DNA from: Clostridia bacterium
Lineage (GTDB): Bacteria; Bacillota; Clostridia; Peptostreptococcales; Acidaminobacteraceae
Direction of reading: 5' to 3'
Assembly (NCBI GenBank): GCA_016937975.1
Contig: JAFGVN010000138.1
Coordinates: forward strand, 34,333 to 98,332
Length of the DNA stretch: 64,000 nt
In this document: positions 16,889 through 26,431 of the stretch, in pieces
How the letters are laid out: each line of letters starts with the position of its first letter
Position numbering within the stretch: the first letter of the stretch is position 1
The notes under the pieces: generated by a model
The model's database searches: none
What the model saw: the letters and a program-made list of their open reading frames with translations, nothing else
Told to the model about the DNA's origin: nothing
Program-made: the position numbers and the translations under genes

Positions 16889-18769
16889 ATGAACCAATCT
16901 TACAACCAAATGTTTGTAGAGACAGAAAGCTTAGAAGAAAATAAATATCAAAAGATTCTTCTTGGGCATAAAAAAGATCACCCTGAAACCAAGGTGATTA
17001 TTCATAAATTTATAAAAAGCGAACGATTTGACGATGCCTTTTGTGCCTTGTTGGAATCGCTTCAAAACGTACTGGATATTTTAGAGGAAGACGGTCAATA
17101 CATTCTCATATCAAAATACCTTGAAGGAGATAACATTAGCCTTCACTTGAATTTTTCCAATATTACCGACATTGAACGATTAGACTATCTTTATGAGTAT
17201 TTGCATCAATGTGTTGCATATATAGGATTTGATCATTACATTTTTAATCTGCTGATCAGTTCAAGTCAAATTGTTTTTATTGATCACAAATTACACTTAA
17301 AAGAACAGATCGTACTCGATCGAAGAATTGATGAAGATATGCCCTTTTCAATGGTTTCCAAAAACATTGGTCAAGTTATGCAGCGCTTACTCATTACCAA
17401 TTACAATGAATTGAGAACCTCACGAAAATACGATGAATTATATCAATTTACAGAAACCCTCATTCGCCGCGAAAAAGACTATCAATGTTTTGATGATTTA
17501 TTCAATGACTTTAAGAAAATCTATTTTACTAAAGATACTAAAAAGAAAAGAGTTTTGTTAGGCGATAATCATCCTAATAATATGTACTTAGAGCAAACTC
17601 AGGATAAGCCTTTTGCAACAACAATAAAAGAAGCGCCTGCACCACCTGTAAAAGAACCTGCATATGTTGCTCCTAACTTGGAAGTCACTGAGGAAGAACG
17701 TGCTATTCTCACTGGTCCAGTAGAAGAACATATTGATTTATCTAAACTTAATGATAAGACTTCTACCTTAGAAGAATTAATCATTAAAGATGAAGCAGAA
17801 GCATATGAAGCACCAAAAGAGAATGAAATTGATGAACCGGAATATGGTTATGGCGTCCCTGATTATATGAAGGAAGAGCCTGAACCAGAAACCAAAAAAG
17901 AGAAAGTCTTTAATACTAACTGGATTATCCCTGCAGTCATTGGAGTAATGGTCATCATCTTAACTATTATTGGTATTCGAGTAGTTAAGTTCTTTAATAC
18001 CGATAACACCTTATATCAAAGACCTGAAGCAAAGTTTGAAGCATTTATTGAAGACGGTGCCTTGGTTTGTAAAAATTTAAGTGTAGCCTATGATGGACAA
18101 AGCATTACTGAAAGTCTATGGGTTATTACCAAAGACGGGAAAGAAGTGTTAAATGAATCTATGGAAGCAATGTCAGGTATACGTGTAAGCAACATGTCTG
18201 AAGGTGTTTATACCATAAAGCTTACAGTTACGGATTCTGCAACACAATTCAGCGATCCGTATGTCATAGAAAAAGAGTATTTAAGTCCTGAAAGCAAATC
18301 CCTTGAGAATCAAAATTTGTCAGAGGCTCGTATTTCAAAAGATAATAAAGCAAATGATCATACGCAAGATATCGTTGAAAAACTAGATAATTATGTGATT
18401 GAATCCACTGAAAATGTTTCAGTGGATACATCCATTTATTATTCTGGTGATAAGTCCTTGAAAATGGATTTATCTGAAGGAGATGCCAAGTTAATTTTAA
18501 CAGGTTTAGACGTTGAAGCAAAGTCCACTATTTCTTTCTGGATGATGACAAAAGACCCCTTAACCATCACTGCAATTATAAATGGATTTAACAACGGACT
18601 GAATAATTACAACAAGCAACTGGCGACAACCAATTCTGAAGTTCTAAGCTGGAAAGCTATTTCTGTTCAACTCAACGTTGATGAAGAAACGGATTATCTC
18701 ACTGTAGAATTTCCTCAAAGCGATACGATTGTTTGGTTCGATGATTTTACCATAAGAACTTTCAAGTAA
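16889..18769 (+). CDS. Membrane protein with kinase-like (probably non-catalytic) cytoplasmic domain and extracellular beta domains
   Basis: The 626-aa protein has a cytoplasmic region (about 1-200) that reads like a degenerate protein-kinase fold. A hinge-like ILISKYLEG is followed by FDHYIFNLLISSSQIVFIDH, where kinases have the HRD...N...DFG loops, but HRD and DFG themselves are missing. An acidic, proline-rich linker (about 215-340) leads to one membrane helix (about 347-369, WIIPAVIGVMVIILTIIGI). Outside lie a PKD-like repeat (about 380-460; GVYTIKLTVTDSATQFSDP) and a jelly-roll/carbohydrate-binding-like domain (about 490-626; IYYSGDKSLKMDL to VWFDDFTIRTFK). AGGAGG precedes the ATG and a TATAAT box lies at 16766-16771. 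Function is unknown; a surface-to-cytoplasm signalling role is inference. Confidence 0.6.
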   Translation: MNQSYNQMFVETESLEENKYQKILLGHKKDHPETKVIIHKFIKSERFDDAFCALLESLQNVLDILEEDGQYILISKYLEGDNISLHLNFSNITDIERLDYLYEYLHQCVAYIGFDHYIFNLLISSSQIVFIDHKLHLKEQIVLDRRIDEDMPFSMVSKNIGQVMQRLLITNYNELRTSRKYDELYQFTETLIRREKDYQCFDDLFNDFKKIYFTKDTKKKRVLLGDNHPNNMYLEQTQDKPFATTIKEAPAPPVKEPAYVAPNLEVTEEERAILTGPVEEHIDLSKLNDKTSTLEELIIKDEAEAYEAPKENEIDEPEYGYGVPDYMKEEPEPETKKEKVFNTNWIIPAVIGVMVIILTIIGIRVVKFFNTDNTLYQRPEAKFEAFIEDGALVCKNLSVAYDGQSITESLWVITKDGKEVLNESMEAMSGIRVSNMSEGVYTIKLTVTDSATQFSDPYVIEKEYLSPESKSLENQNLSEARISKDNKANDHTQDIVEKLDNYVIESTENVSVDTSIYYSGDKSLKMDLSEGDAKLILTGLDVEAKSTISFWMMTKDPLTITAIINGFNNGLNNYNKQLATTNSEVLSWKAISVQLNVDEETDYLTVEFPQSDTIVWFDDFTIRTFK

Positions 18770-18785
18770 TTACATAAGATCAAAA

Positions 18786-18811
18786 TAAAAACAGCCAACG
18801 CTGTTTTTTTC
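18786..18811 (+). terminator. Terminator of the kinase-like gene
   Basis: AAAACAGC / GCTGTTTT stem with a CAAC loop and a run of seven T, 20 nt after the stop codon. Confidence 0.88.
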
Positions 18812-18831
18812 AAGCCTTATAACATAGAAAA

Positions 18832-18985
18832 AGCCATCATAACAGTTCAAGTAACTACTACAACAGCTTACGTTTCTATTTTTTTCCCTAATAAGTATAT
18901 TAACTGTATGGCGGAACCAACTCCTTAATCGTTAAGTAACATCCTATGTATTTCTCCTTAAACTGTATGGTGGAACCATCTCCTT
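18832..18985. repeat. Two 25-bp direct repeats plus an inverted partial copy in an intergenic region
   Basis: AACTGTATGG(C/T)GGAACCA(A/T)CTCCTT occurs at 18902-18926 and 18961-18985, 59 bp apart with two mismatches. A related sequence, CCATCATAACAGTT (about 18832-18846), is roughly the reverse complement of the first half. The rest of the 18812-19105 gap has no gene or recognised RNA. The meaning is unknown; a regulator operator or alternative RNA hairpins are possible. Confidence 0.6.
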
Positions 18986-19105
18986 TCCATGCTCATCTAA
19001 ATTAAAAAACACTTGGATAAAATTAATTCTCTTTTACCTCCAATCTCTACTTATTATTAACTTTTTTTTAGTATAACATCAATTGTCAGAAAATTCAATC
19101 ATTTT

Positions 19106-20146
19106 TTAATTATTGTGACAAAAACTGCTAATTTTTTTTGCCATATCTTCTGCCCTTTTTCTAATATCCTTTAATTCCAACACTTTTAGAGGTTCGTTAG
19201 CAATGGCCATAATGGTAAACTGAGGTGGTAGAAAGAAACCTTTATTAATATTTAATGCGCCTATTAATTGTTTTGCCACAGAATCCGACCCTGAATTTCC
19301 AGATACAATAACTGCATAAAAATGTTTGTTATGAAAACTCATTTGTCGATACAGTACAGTCAATCGATTAATCACTGCAAGAAGATTGGCTGATACGGTG
19401 TCATTGTAATTGGGACAAACCCAGAAGATTACATCTGATTTCTCAATTGCCGGTAGAACTTCTTCCACCATCACACCGCCATAGAAGCAGCTATGATGTT
19501 CACCAAAATACATGCACGTCTGAAATTTACAACCTTTACAATCGACCACTGTACCATTTTCAATGTGGATTTCCTCAGGATTCAAACCGCTTTCAATCAA
19601 TCGCTCTTTAACAAGATGCCATAAGCCTAAAGTGTTGGAAGTTTTATATGAGCTGGCATGTAAAGCTAACATGTGTTCACAGCTCAAATGAATTTCATCC
19701 CTTAATCGTTCAATTAAATGCCTACATTGCTTGTTGCAGATATCTTCAAGCTCCAAGGACTCTATCTTCTTCCAGGTAATAAAATTTTGATAATCTGAGA
19801 CGATTTCTACAACTGAATGACCAATAAAGGCCATACCATTTGCATTACAATGTAAAATCACATCTTGTGCAAAGGATTTTGTATATAATTCTGAATCACT
19901 TTTAACAATAACAGCACCTGTACAACCTTCAAAAGTGTTCCCTTTTTTTATATACTCCGAAAGCCATTGCAAGAGTTGCATATCATAACCTAAATGATTC
20001 AATTCACAAACAATGAGGACCTTTCTTTGATGCAAAGTTTCTTTACCCGTATAAATTTCAAAAGGGATACTTTCTAAACCATAGTTTAAGTGTGCCCTTA
20101 ATCGGTCAGAAATATTAAAATGAATAACCACTATTTTATTCTGCAA
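19106..20146 (-). CDS. Flavodoxin-fold NAD(P)H-dependent FMN reductase-like protein with extra N-terminal domain
   Basis: The C-terminal half (about 155-346) matches the NADPH-dependent FMN reductase/iron-sulfur flavoprotein fold. A phosphate-loop-like MLALHASSYKTSNTLGLWHL is followed by a Cys-rich DCKGCKFQTCMYFGEHHSCF that could hold a metal or Fe-S cluster, then SDVIFWVCPNYNDTVSANLLAVINRL. The N-terminal ~150 residues form a second domain (RKVLIVCELNHLGYDMQLL) that looks like another nucleotide- or flavodoxin-like fold and is unusual. The likely start is TTG 20146, with AGGAG 9 nt upstream, overlapping the preceding gene by 11 nt. It is the last gene of the three-gene operon with the LDH-like and 1632-aa proteins. 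It probably binds FMN; the electron partner is unknown. Confidence 0.7.
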   Translation of the reverse strand: MQNKIVVIHFNISDRLRAHLNYGLESIPFEIYTGKETLHQRKVLIVCELNHLGYDMQLLQWLSEYIKKGNTFEGCTGAVIVKSDSELYTKSFAQDVILHCNANGMAFIGHSVVEIVSDYQNFITWKKIESLELEDICNKQCRHLIERLRDEIHLSCEHMLALHASSYKTSNTLGLWHLVKERLIESGLNPEEIHIENGTVVDCKGCKFQTCMYFGEHHSCFYGGVMVEEVLPAIEKSDVIFWVCPNYNDTVSANLLAVINRLTVLYRQMSFHNKHFYAVIVSGNSGSDSVAKQLIGALNINKGFFLPPQFTIMAIANEPLKVLELKDIRKRAEDMAKKISSFCHNN

Positions 20147-21317
20147 ATTTCTTCAACTCCTCATAAGTCTTATTTAACCGCTTCATTAAAAGTTCAGGCA
20201 TGTGATATTTTTCTACTGCAAATAAATGATCCCCAATTTGTTGGTTACGACACCCAAAATAGACACCATTTATATAAGTTGTCGAATGGTGTTCCTTTCC
20301 TCTGAGACAATCTGAGATAGCCAAAGCAGCCGAAGATAACGCAGGCGCTATAAAAGGTTTATAACCGACTGCTCTAACATCTAAATTGGCTTCAACGGTC
20401 TTTTGAGTTAAAGCTAATGATTTTTTCTCATTATAATTCGACATATCGTCAGCAATGATTAAATGTTGACCATGGGGACCGAAGGCACGTCCCTTTTCAA
20501 TATAATGATCACAATCACACATTTCGCTATAATAACACGCTCTTGCATGCATCACACCTAATCCAAATCCTTTTATTTGCTCAGCTTTTAGATGACCTTT
20601 ACCAAAATCCAACACTGCCCGACACAATAAATCAACGGGGTCTGATACAACAAGAAATAAACCCTGATAATCCGCTTTCACAGCTTGTTCTACAAAAGAC
20701 TGAATTATTTTTTTATTGGCTTCATACTGATACATTCGAACATCTTTTATTTCAGATCCCACTTCAGGAATTCTTGAAGATGCTGTAAAGATAAAAGCAT
20801 CACAATCAAATAAAGCTTCTCTTGAAATACCAAATACAGCTGGCCATTGGTCAGAAGACAAACTTCTGATTTGATTCAGTTCATAGACATAACGTTTAAC
20901 CTTCATTGAATCCAAATCAAAAATACCAATTTCATCAATGATATCTCCTGCTGTCAATCTTAAACCAGAAAGCATCATGCCACCAACATCACCTAAACCT
21001 AAAACATGAACTTTATATTTGTTTTTTTTCGTCAAAAAATTTAAATCACTTTTATTTAAATTTACACCAATCAATTTATGCTTAGAGATCCATGTACCAA
21101 CTTCTGTTTTTTCAGGCAGAGAAAACATTTCTTCTAAAGTAATATGATGTGCCTTTAGAAAGGATTCATGATGAATCATATGAACCCCCTCCAAACTATC
21201 GCTACGGTAGAGGTAGTAAATGAAATCATCTTCAAAGGCTTCCAAAGCCCTATATTCATCCTTCTCTATGGGTTCTTTCGATAAAATCTGATGTGTATTA
21301 TATAGATATTTATACAT
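20136..21317 (-). CDS. Lactate/malate dehydrogenase-like NAD-binding protein with N-terminal extension
   Basis: After about 100 residues of unassigned helical sequence, the protein has the LDH/MDH fold: VHVLGLGDVGGMMLSGLRL (glycine-rich NAD loop, about 114-132) and IFDLD, whose acidic end favours NAD over NADP. It continues with FIFTASSRIPEVG, LFLVVSDPVDLLCRAV (the usual NPVD region) and GPHGQHLII. The latter corresponds to the catalytic G-x-HGD loop: the His is kept but the Asp is replaced by Gln. True LDHs are about 315 aa, while this is 393 aa. I chose ATG 21317 (MYKYLYNTHQ) because AGGAGG sits 3 nt before it and overlaps the upstream stop. The substrate is unknown and is unlikely to be simple lactate. 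Confidence 0.7.
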   Translation of the reverse strand: MYKYLYNTHQILSKEPIEKDEYRALEAFEDDFIYYLYRSDSLEGVHMIHHESFLKAHHITLEEMFSLPEKTEVGTWISKHKLIGVNLNKSDLNFLTKKNKYKVHVLGLGDVGGMMLSGLRLTAGDIIDEIGIFDLDSMKVKRYVYELNQIRSLSSDQWPAVFGISREALFDCDAFIFTASSRIPEVGSEIKDVRMYQYEANKKIIQSFVEQAVKADYQGLFLVVSDPVDLLCRAVLDFGKGHLKAEQIKGFGLGVMHARACYYSEMCDCDHYIEKGRAFGPHGQHLIIADDMSNYNEKKSLALTQKTVEANLDVRAVGYKPFIAPALSSAALAISDCLRGKEHHSTTYINGVYFGCRNQQIGDHLFAVEKYHMPELLMKRLNKTYEELKKFAE

Positions 21318-21324
21318 AAGCCTC

Positions 21325-24300
21325 CTAAGCCTTTGGTTCTTTATAAACAAAATGTTTTAATCTTCTCAATTGCTCCAAATCATTATATAAGTAATCCGAA
21401 GATTTTTGTGACATATCATAGCTTATTTTTTCTCCGCGATCTGGAAACCTTGGAGAAATTAAGACTTCACCTAAATGCGCTAGAGTCAAACTATTTTCAT
21501 GAAGGTACTGAAATTCTTCTTCTAAAACCTTTAAGATATCAATAGCATTCTCCAAACAAACTTCAGATAAATTATAAATGGCCTTCATAGTACTACCTGT
21601 AATATAACTTGGAGAGGTATATGGCAATATCTGATTAATTGAAGGAATAATATTTCTCTCAGGAATAACGCCGCGCCACAACGTATCACCACCTAAAAAC
21701 GGATACATGAGACTTTCATTGAACCACACCTTTAGCCTTGGTATAAAGTAAGCACTGTCTACGGCAATATTTTGATTTTCCATTAAAGCTTTACCTCTAC
21801 CAGACATAATCCCAACAATCACTTTCTTTATGTTAACGCCTTCTTCTCTCATTAAAGGTTCTATGGCTTGAATACGATAGCCTTTATTGAGCAAATCGTC
21901 TACTAATATGACAGGTCGATCAAAAGACTTTATTCTTTTGACTTGATTCTTAATGTCTAAATAATAGGGATAAGCTTGAATCTCATAACCTTTGACATCC
22001 GGCGTAAAGAATCTTTCAGTATGAAGAGATTTGGTCACTGTATTCGGTAAAATCCATCTTTTAAAAACAGCACCAAAAGGAACACACATTGCATCACCTA
22101 AAGATCTCGGATGAGTCGGCACACTAGGAACACCATTATCATCAGCAATTTTTTTAATTAAATTTTCATAGAGCATTGTTCGATCAAAAGATAATACCAG
22201 CTGACCAGGATATAATTGTGTCATGGCTTTCTGAAGTTTCTTTCGCGATCTATTAATCACATCAACAACATTAGAATTTGATCTTAATGGTTCCTTTAAC
22301 ACTGTTCTTGCATCTAAATTCAACGTACATGGTGATGACATTTCAACTGCATAAACATTTACGCCGTTTAAACATTCATGAATGATTTGGAATCCATGTA
22401 ATTTTAATAGCTCATGAAAACGCTCTGAAATATGCGTACCCTTTATAGGATTAATGACAGAATAACTATAATCTTTGGCTAAACAGAATGCCAAGGTTTC
22501 TGTTAAAATCATTTGCTCTGGATCAGAAAATTCATAAGGATTTGTTATTACCATGGCATCAATGACCAAAATTCGCCCTACAGAGTGTTCTAAAACATAT
22601 TCCGATACCTTTTCATGTTCAAACTCCTGATACACCTTTGAACTTCGTAACCAGTGAAATATTGCATAACCAATAATTTGATTTTCATCTTTAATACTTC
22701 TTAAAATCATTGCTCTTGGTTCATGTCTGTTTGCGAGCAACTTCAAAGCTTCATAATCTGGTTTAAATGTTTCATCACTGTGGGCAATCAGTTCCTTAAT
22801 AACACCTTCATCTAACTTTTCTATGACTTCAACGAATACTGACTTTGTCGTAATCATTTCTTTAAATTGAGGTTCTCGCTGATACAAACCACGAGCATAG
22901 ATATATTTCATAGCTAAAGGATCAATCAAATCGGAAATATCACGATTCTCATCAATGTAATTACGTATTTGTGTAGATGAAATTTGCTCAAATTGAGGTG
23001 GCAGCACTAAACGAACCACTTCTTTATTTAACCTTCTTACATTGGTTTCGAGGCGTTCCATCTCAACAGAACTATAAATTTGCGCATCTCTTTCAAAGAT
23101 GACATGAGCAAAATTATGGATACTATACTTTGATTCATCTCTCTTATAAGCAGAAGCATTTAATATCACATCACTGCCTATTACAATATAAACATCCGAT
23201 GGATAAAATGTTTTTGCCAAGACTTCCAAATCTTTTGGATTTGCAATATTCACTGAAACATCTCTAGGGAATACATATAAGTTGAACTCATCTGCAATGG
23301 ACATTTTCATAATATCTCTACGAATTAAGTTTGGTTGTGTACGTTTTGACCAGGAAAACTCATCAATAGATAGATATACTTCAAAGCCTAAATCACGAAT
23401 CCCTTTTGCAATTTCCTTATGACTCAACGAAAATGGATCAAAAGCACCCGGAAAGAATGCAATTTTTTTATAGGTATCCACCTGCAATTCACCTTTTTCA
23501 AAATAATGATCAGAAATAAAATTATAAATATGATTTAATCCTGCAGCATTATTCAGATAAATTAATTCTTTCGATTCGTCTGTATTCACCATTAAAGACA
23601 ATATCTTTTTAATCATCATATTGAAAATTTTGGCTTTTTCTTCCATGGTTAAATACTTCGTACTAAACAAATGCTTTCCAATAACATTAACCGCTGTTTG
23701 GTTTACTCTTGTATCATAATTTACAAATCCTTTTAGCAAAATACCCAGTAATTCTTTTAGAATCATATCATAATCTTCACCATACTGTTCGTAAGATAAA
23801 TGTTCAATTACAACACCGGTAGTCAACAAGACCAATGTACAAATTTGAGGATTTGCCCTTTCAATTTTCTCAATAAAACTATCAACAATTTCCAAAAATT
23901 CTTGACGATCCAATTGATTCATCAGAATTCCTAAATATTCACAAATATATTTTGTGTATTGATAGTTTTCCATTTCCAAAGCACGAAGCAGTTCAATTAC
24001 AATATCATTAATCTGTCCTTTAGAAAGATGCTGAGACAACTCAATCAAACCTCTTCCCGCTGCATTTCTAACACTTTCATGAGACGAAACTTTCAAGAGA
24101 TTACATAAATGCATCGCCAAGTAAAAGGAGTCACTGGTTCGATGTAATACAACAAATTTTAATAAAAGTTCAATTTGTAACTTTTTGCAAACCCAAGAAG
24201 TTGCTGACTTTAAATTGGACAAGTATACATCAGAACTGCCATCCACCTTTTCGATACAACTTACACGATATAATTCTACCTGTTCTTCTTTTGCATGGGT

Positions 24301-26223
24301 TAATTGCAATAACTTATATCTAACATAGGTTTCAGCAGGTGAAATTTCATCCATGTCGTCACTTTTATAAACCAACTTAATATTTTTTATATCTGCCGGT
24401 GTTAACTGAGGAATAATTTCACAAAAAACATCATAAGCTTGTATTCTTAGAATCGCATTTTCACTCAAAGATACTTTGTTAATATAATCAACAATCACTT
24501 CTATATCTTCTGAAATCAGACGTTGAAAGGGCAATACACGAACGACTTCCAACACATATTGAGCCAATTCATCTTCAACACTTCTACGGCTGAACAGTTC
24601 AGTGAATTTTTTGACATAAAGATGGCATTTTTCATCTGTTACATGGCTCAATAGCGAACTGACCATATAACCCACACTGAGACGAATCCATTCCTTATGT
24701 TTATCAATGATTCTGAGATTAGGGAATAGGGTTTTCGTCAGATAATTCTCGAAAAGCTTAAACGAATCTATTTCAGCAATAGTTTTTCTAGCACCTTTTG
24801 GCAACTCTTTTCGTTCAATTTCATCAAAATTTGCAATTAATAAACCAATTAGTTTTGCAGAGTTTTTACGAATATCATCTGCTGGCAACATCAAACGGTC
24901 ATATAAGAAATTCAAGGCTATTAATTTTTGCTTCTGTGTTAAGTACTCAGAATACTCCTCTATAATGTTCTGATAACTTCTTAAACTATCAACATTACCT
25001 AAACCTCTTGCATTTTCCAACATGGTAGTCAGAGAATTCTCATCTCTCAAGCGATTCATAATACCAATATTATGACTAATAGATAAAAATTTTGCATTTT
25101 CTACTAAAGTTGCACCTTGCATAATAGAAAAATGTTTTCTGTCAGCTTCATAATCCGCACCGATATGTTCAACTGAATCAGGGTCTAAATTAACACCTTT
25201 CTCTTTCATAAAATTTTCAAAATCTTTTAATCTATTGTAAACTCTTCGGTATCTTCTCTCCTTTGCTAAATCTACATTATCCAATTTACTTAAGATCACA
25301 TCAAAGGCTTCATCCAAAGAATAGTAACGCATTGGGTATTTACTATTTTTATTTTCATTTGCTTTTACTCGAAAATCACAATAAATCAAAACTAGGGATT
25401 CTAAACTTAAATTTGCCAATTCTAAATCCCAAGTTGAATGGTTAAAAGCCACATTTCTAATATAGACGATTTGTCGGTTCGTAAACCATTCCGCAGTATA
25501 GTAATAATGATAGTAAGCTACTTTTTTACTTTCCTCAGGTTTACAGCCATACTTTCCAATATCATGACCATATGCGGCACCAGAAACACGACCAAGATCT
25601 ATAGGAAGTTCTAAATGTTTTAACTGTCTTCCAATTTTTACAGCCAGATGATGGACACCACAAATATGATCCAAAGTACTGTATCCAATAAGATCTTGGT
25701 TCATTTTCATCATTTCATACACATATTCCACATCCAAATAACGAATAAATCTTTCATACTCATCATCTTCCAATTCCTCAATTTCATCGGTCTCTAATAA
25801 ATTGAGAGCATAACGACTTACCCATGCATCATGGTCTAATTCCTTCTGCAAATTGAAAAATATGCGAAGTATTTTTAAGGCAATTAATGCAACAGCATCC
25901 TTTTGTGCACTTCTGTTTTCAAGTTCTATTTCATCGTAAGATAATTTAAGCGCGTAAGTATAGGTGTATTGTTCCAACTCCTCCAAAGTATTAAAGATCC
26001 TAAAATTATCTGTCACAATTTTAAAACTACAGTAGAACAATTGAAGAATATCTTGTGTTTTAAAGTGTTTGTCTTCAATTAAATTCATCATTTCATTTTC
26101 AAAGGCATCATTGGCTAAACACTCTTCAACCTTGCTTATTTTATGACTTCTATCCTGTTCCAACAAATAGTTGACGAGAATCTGATGTATTTCTTCTCTA
26201 ATTTTTATCATTCTAACGTACAT
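21325..26223 (-). CDS. Giant multidomain protein: HD + helical repeats + NMNAT-like + GNAT-like + phosphoribosyltransferase-like
   Basis: 1632 aa in one frame. An N-terminal HD phosphohydrolase-type domain has CGVHHLAVKI, YGHDIGKYG (near 219) and VAFNHSTWDLE. Residues about 400-900 look like HEAT/armadillo-type helical repeats. A nucleotidyltransferase domain follows: FFPGAFDPFSLSHKEIAKGI near 925, the place of the NadD/CoaD GxFDPxHxGH loop, and ISSTQIRNYI near 1083, the place of their ISSTxIR motif. Residues about 1140-1290 resemble a GNAT acetyltransferase (DENQIIGYAIFHWL). The last part is type I PRTase-like, with a PRPP loop in PVILVDDLLNKGYR (near 1435-1445). ATG 26223 has GAGG 6 nt upstream. 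It is the first gene of an operon with LDH-like and flavoprotein genes. NAD-like nucleotide synthesis, salvage or repair fits, but is inference. Confidence 0.72.
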   Translation of the reverse strand: MYVRMIKIREEIHQILVNYLLEQDRSHKISKVEECLANDAFENEMMNLIEDKHFKTQDILQLFYCSFKIVTDNFRIFNTLEELEQYTYTYALKLSYDEIELENRSAQKDAVALIALKILRIFFNLQKELDHDAWVSRYALNLLETDEIEELEDDEYERFIRYLDVEYVYEMMKMNQDLIGYSTLDHICGVHHLAVKIGRQLKHLELPIDLGRVSGAAYGHDIGKYGCKPEESKKVAYYHYYYTAEWFTNRQIVYIRNVAFNHSTWDLELANLSLESLVLIYCDFRVKANENKNSKYPMRYYSLDEAFDVILSKLDNVDLAKERRYRRVYNRLKDFENFMKEKGVNLDPDSVEHIGADYEADRKHFSIMQGATLVENAKFLSISHNIGIMNRLRDENSLTTMLENARGLGNVDSLRSYQNIIEEYSEYLTQKQKLIALNFLYDRLMLPADDIRKNSAKLIGLLIANFDEIERKELPKGARKTIAEIDSFKLFENYLTKTLFPNLRIIDKHKEWIRLSVGYMVSSLLSHVTDEKCHLYVKKFTELFSRRSVEDELAQYVLEVVRVLPFQRLISEDIEVIVDYINKVSLSENAILRIQAYDVFCEIIPQLTPADIKNIKLVYKSDDMDEISPAETYVRYKLLQLTHAKEEQVELYRVSCIEKVDGSSDVYLSNLKSATSWVCKKLQIELLLKFVVLHRTSDSFYLAMHLCNLLKVSSHESVRNAAGRGLIELSQHLSKGQINDIVIELLRALEMENYQYTKYICEYLGILMNQLDRQEFLEIVDSFIEKIERANPQICTLVLLTTGVVIEHLSYEQYGEDYDMILKELLGILLKGFVNYDTRVNQTAVNVIGKHLFSTKYLTMEEKAKIFNMMIKKILSLMVNTDESKELIYLNNAAGLNHIYNFISDHYFEKGELQVDTYKKIAFFPGAFDPFSLSHKEIAKGIRDLGFEVYLSIDEFSWSKRTQPNLIRRDIMKMSIADEFNLYVFPRDVSVNIANPKDLEVLAKTFYPSDVYIVIGSDVILNASAYKRDESKYSIHNFAHVIFERDAQIYSSVEMERLETNVRRLNKEVVRLVLPPQFEQISSTQIRNYIDENRDISDLIDPLAMKYIYARGLYQREPQFKEMITTKSVFVEVIEKLDEGVIKELIAHSDETFKPDYEALKLLANRHEPRAMILRSIKDENQIIGYAIFHWLRSSKVYQEFEHEKVSEYVLEHSVGRILVIDAMVITNPYEFSDPEQMILTETLAFCLAKDYSYSVINPIKGTHISERFHELLKLHGFQIIHECLNGVNVYAVEMSSPCTLNLDARTVLKEPLRSNSNVVDVINRSRKKLQKAMTQLYPGQLVLSFDRTMLYENLIKKIADDNGVPSVPTHPRSLGDAMCVPFGAVFKRWILPNTVTKSLHTERFFTPDVKGYEIQAYPYYLDIKNQVKRIKSFDRPVILVDDLLNKGYRIQAIEPLMREEGVNIKKVIVGIMSGRGKALMENQNIAVDSAYFIPRLKVWFNESLMYPFLGGDTLWRGVIPERNIIPSINQILPYTSPSYITGSTMKAIYNLSEVCLENAIDILKVLEEEFQYLHENSLTLAHLGEVLISPRFPDRGEKISYDMSQKSSDYLYNDLEQLRRLKHFVYKEPKA

Positions 26224-26391
26224 ATATACCTCACATTTCCATTCATACCTTCATTATACTATTCAAAGCTATGCAACTCTACCAATTATGATAAAAACTA
26301 CAAAGAATCTCCCAGTATTTTCAATATCTTATATATATATCTACCGCATTTCAACTGAATCATTCAAAGCTTCAGTATTTATTCTTAGAAA

Positions 26392-26430
26392 AGAAATACC
26401 ACCCTTCTGCACTCCAGAAAGGTGGTATTC
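26392..26430 (-). terminator. Terminator after the mutS2-DUF523 genes
   Basis: A long stem (GAATACCACCTTTCTGG paired with CAGAAGGGTGGTATTTC, one G-U) lies just beyond the DUF523 stop on the minus strand. Confidence 0.7.
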
Positions 26431-26431
26431 T

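Noticed and set aside
18961..18990. Tiny frames starting MVPPYS on the minus strand at the 25-bp repeats
   Set aside because: AAGGAG touches the start codon directly, leaving no spacing, and the second copy begins with TTG and stops after six residues.
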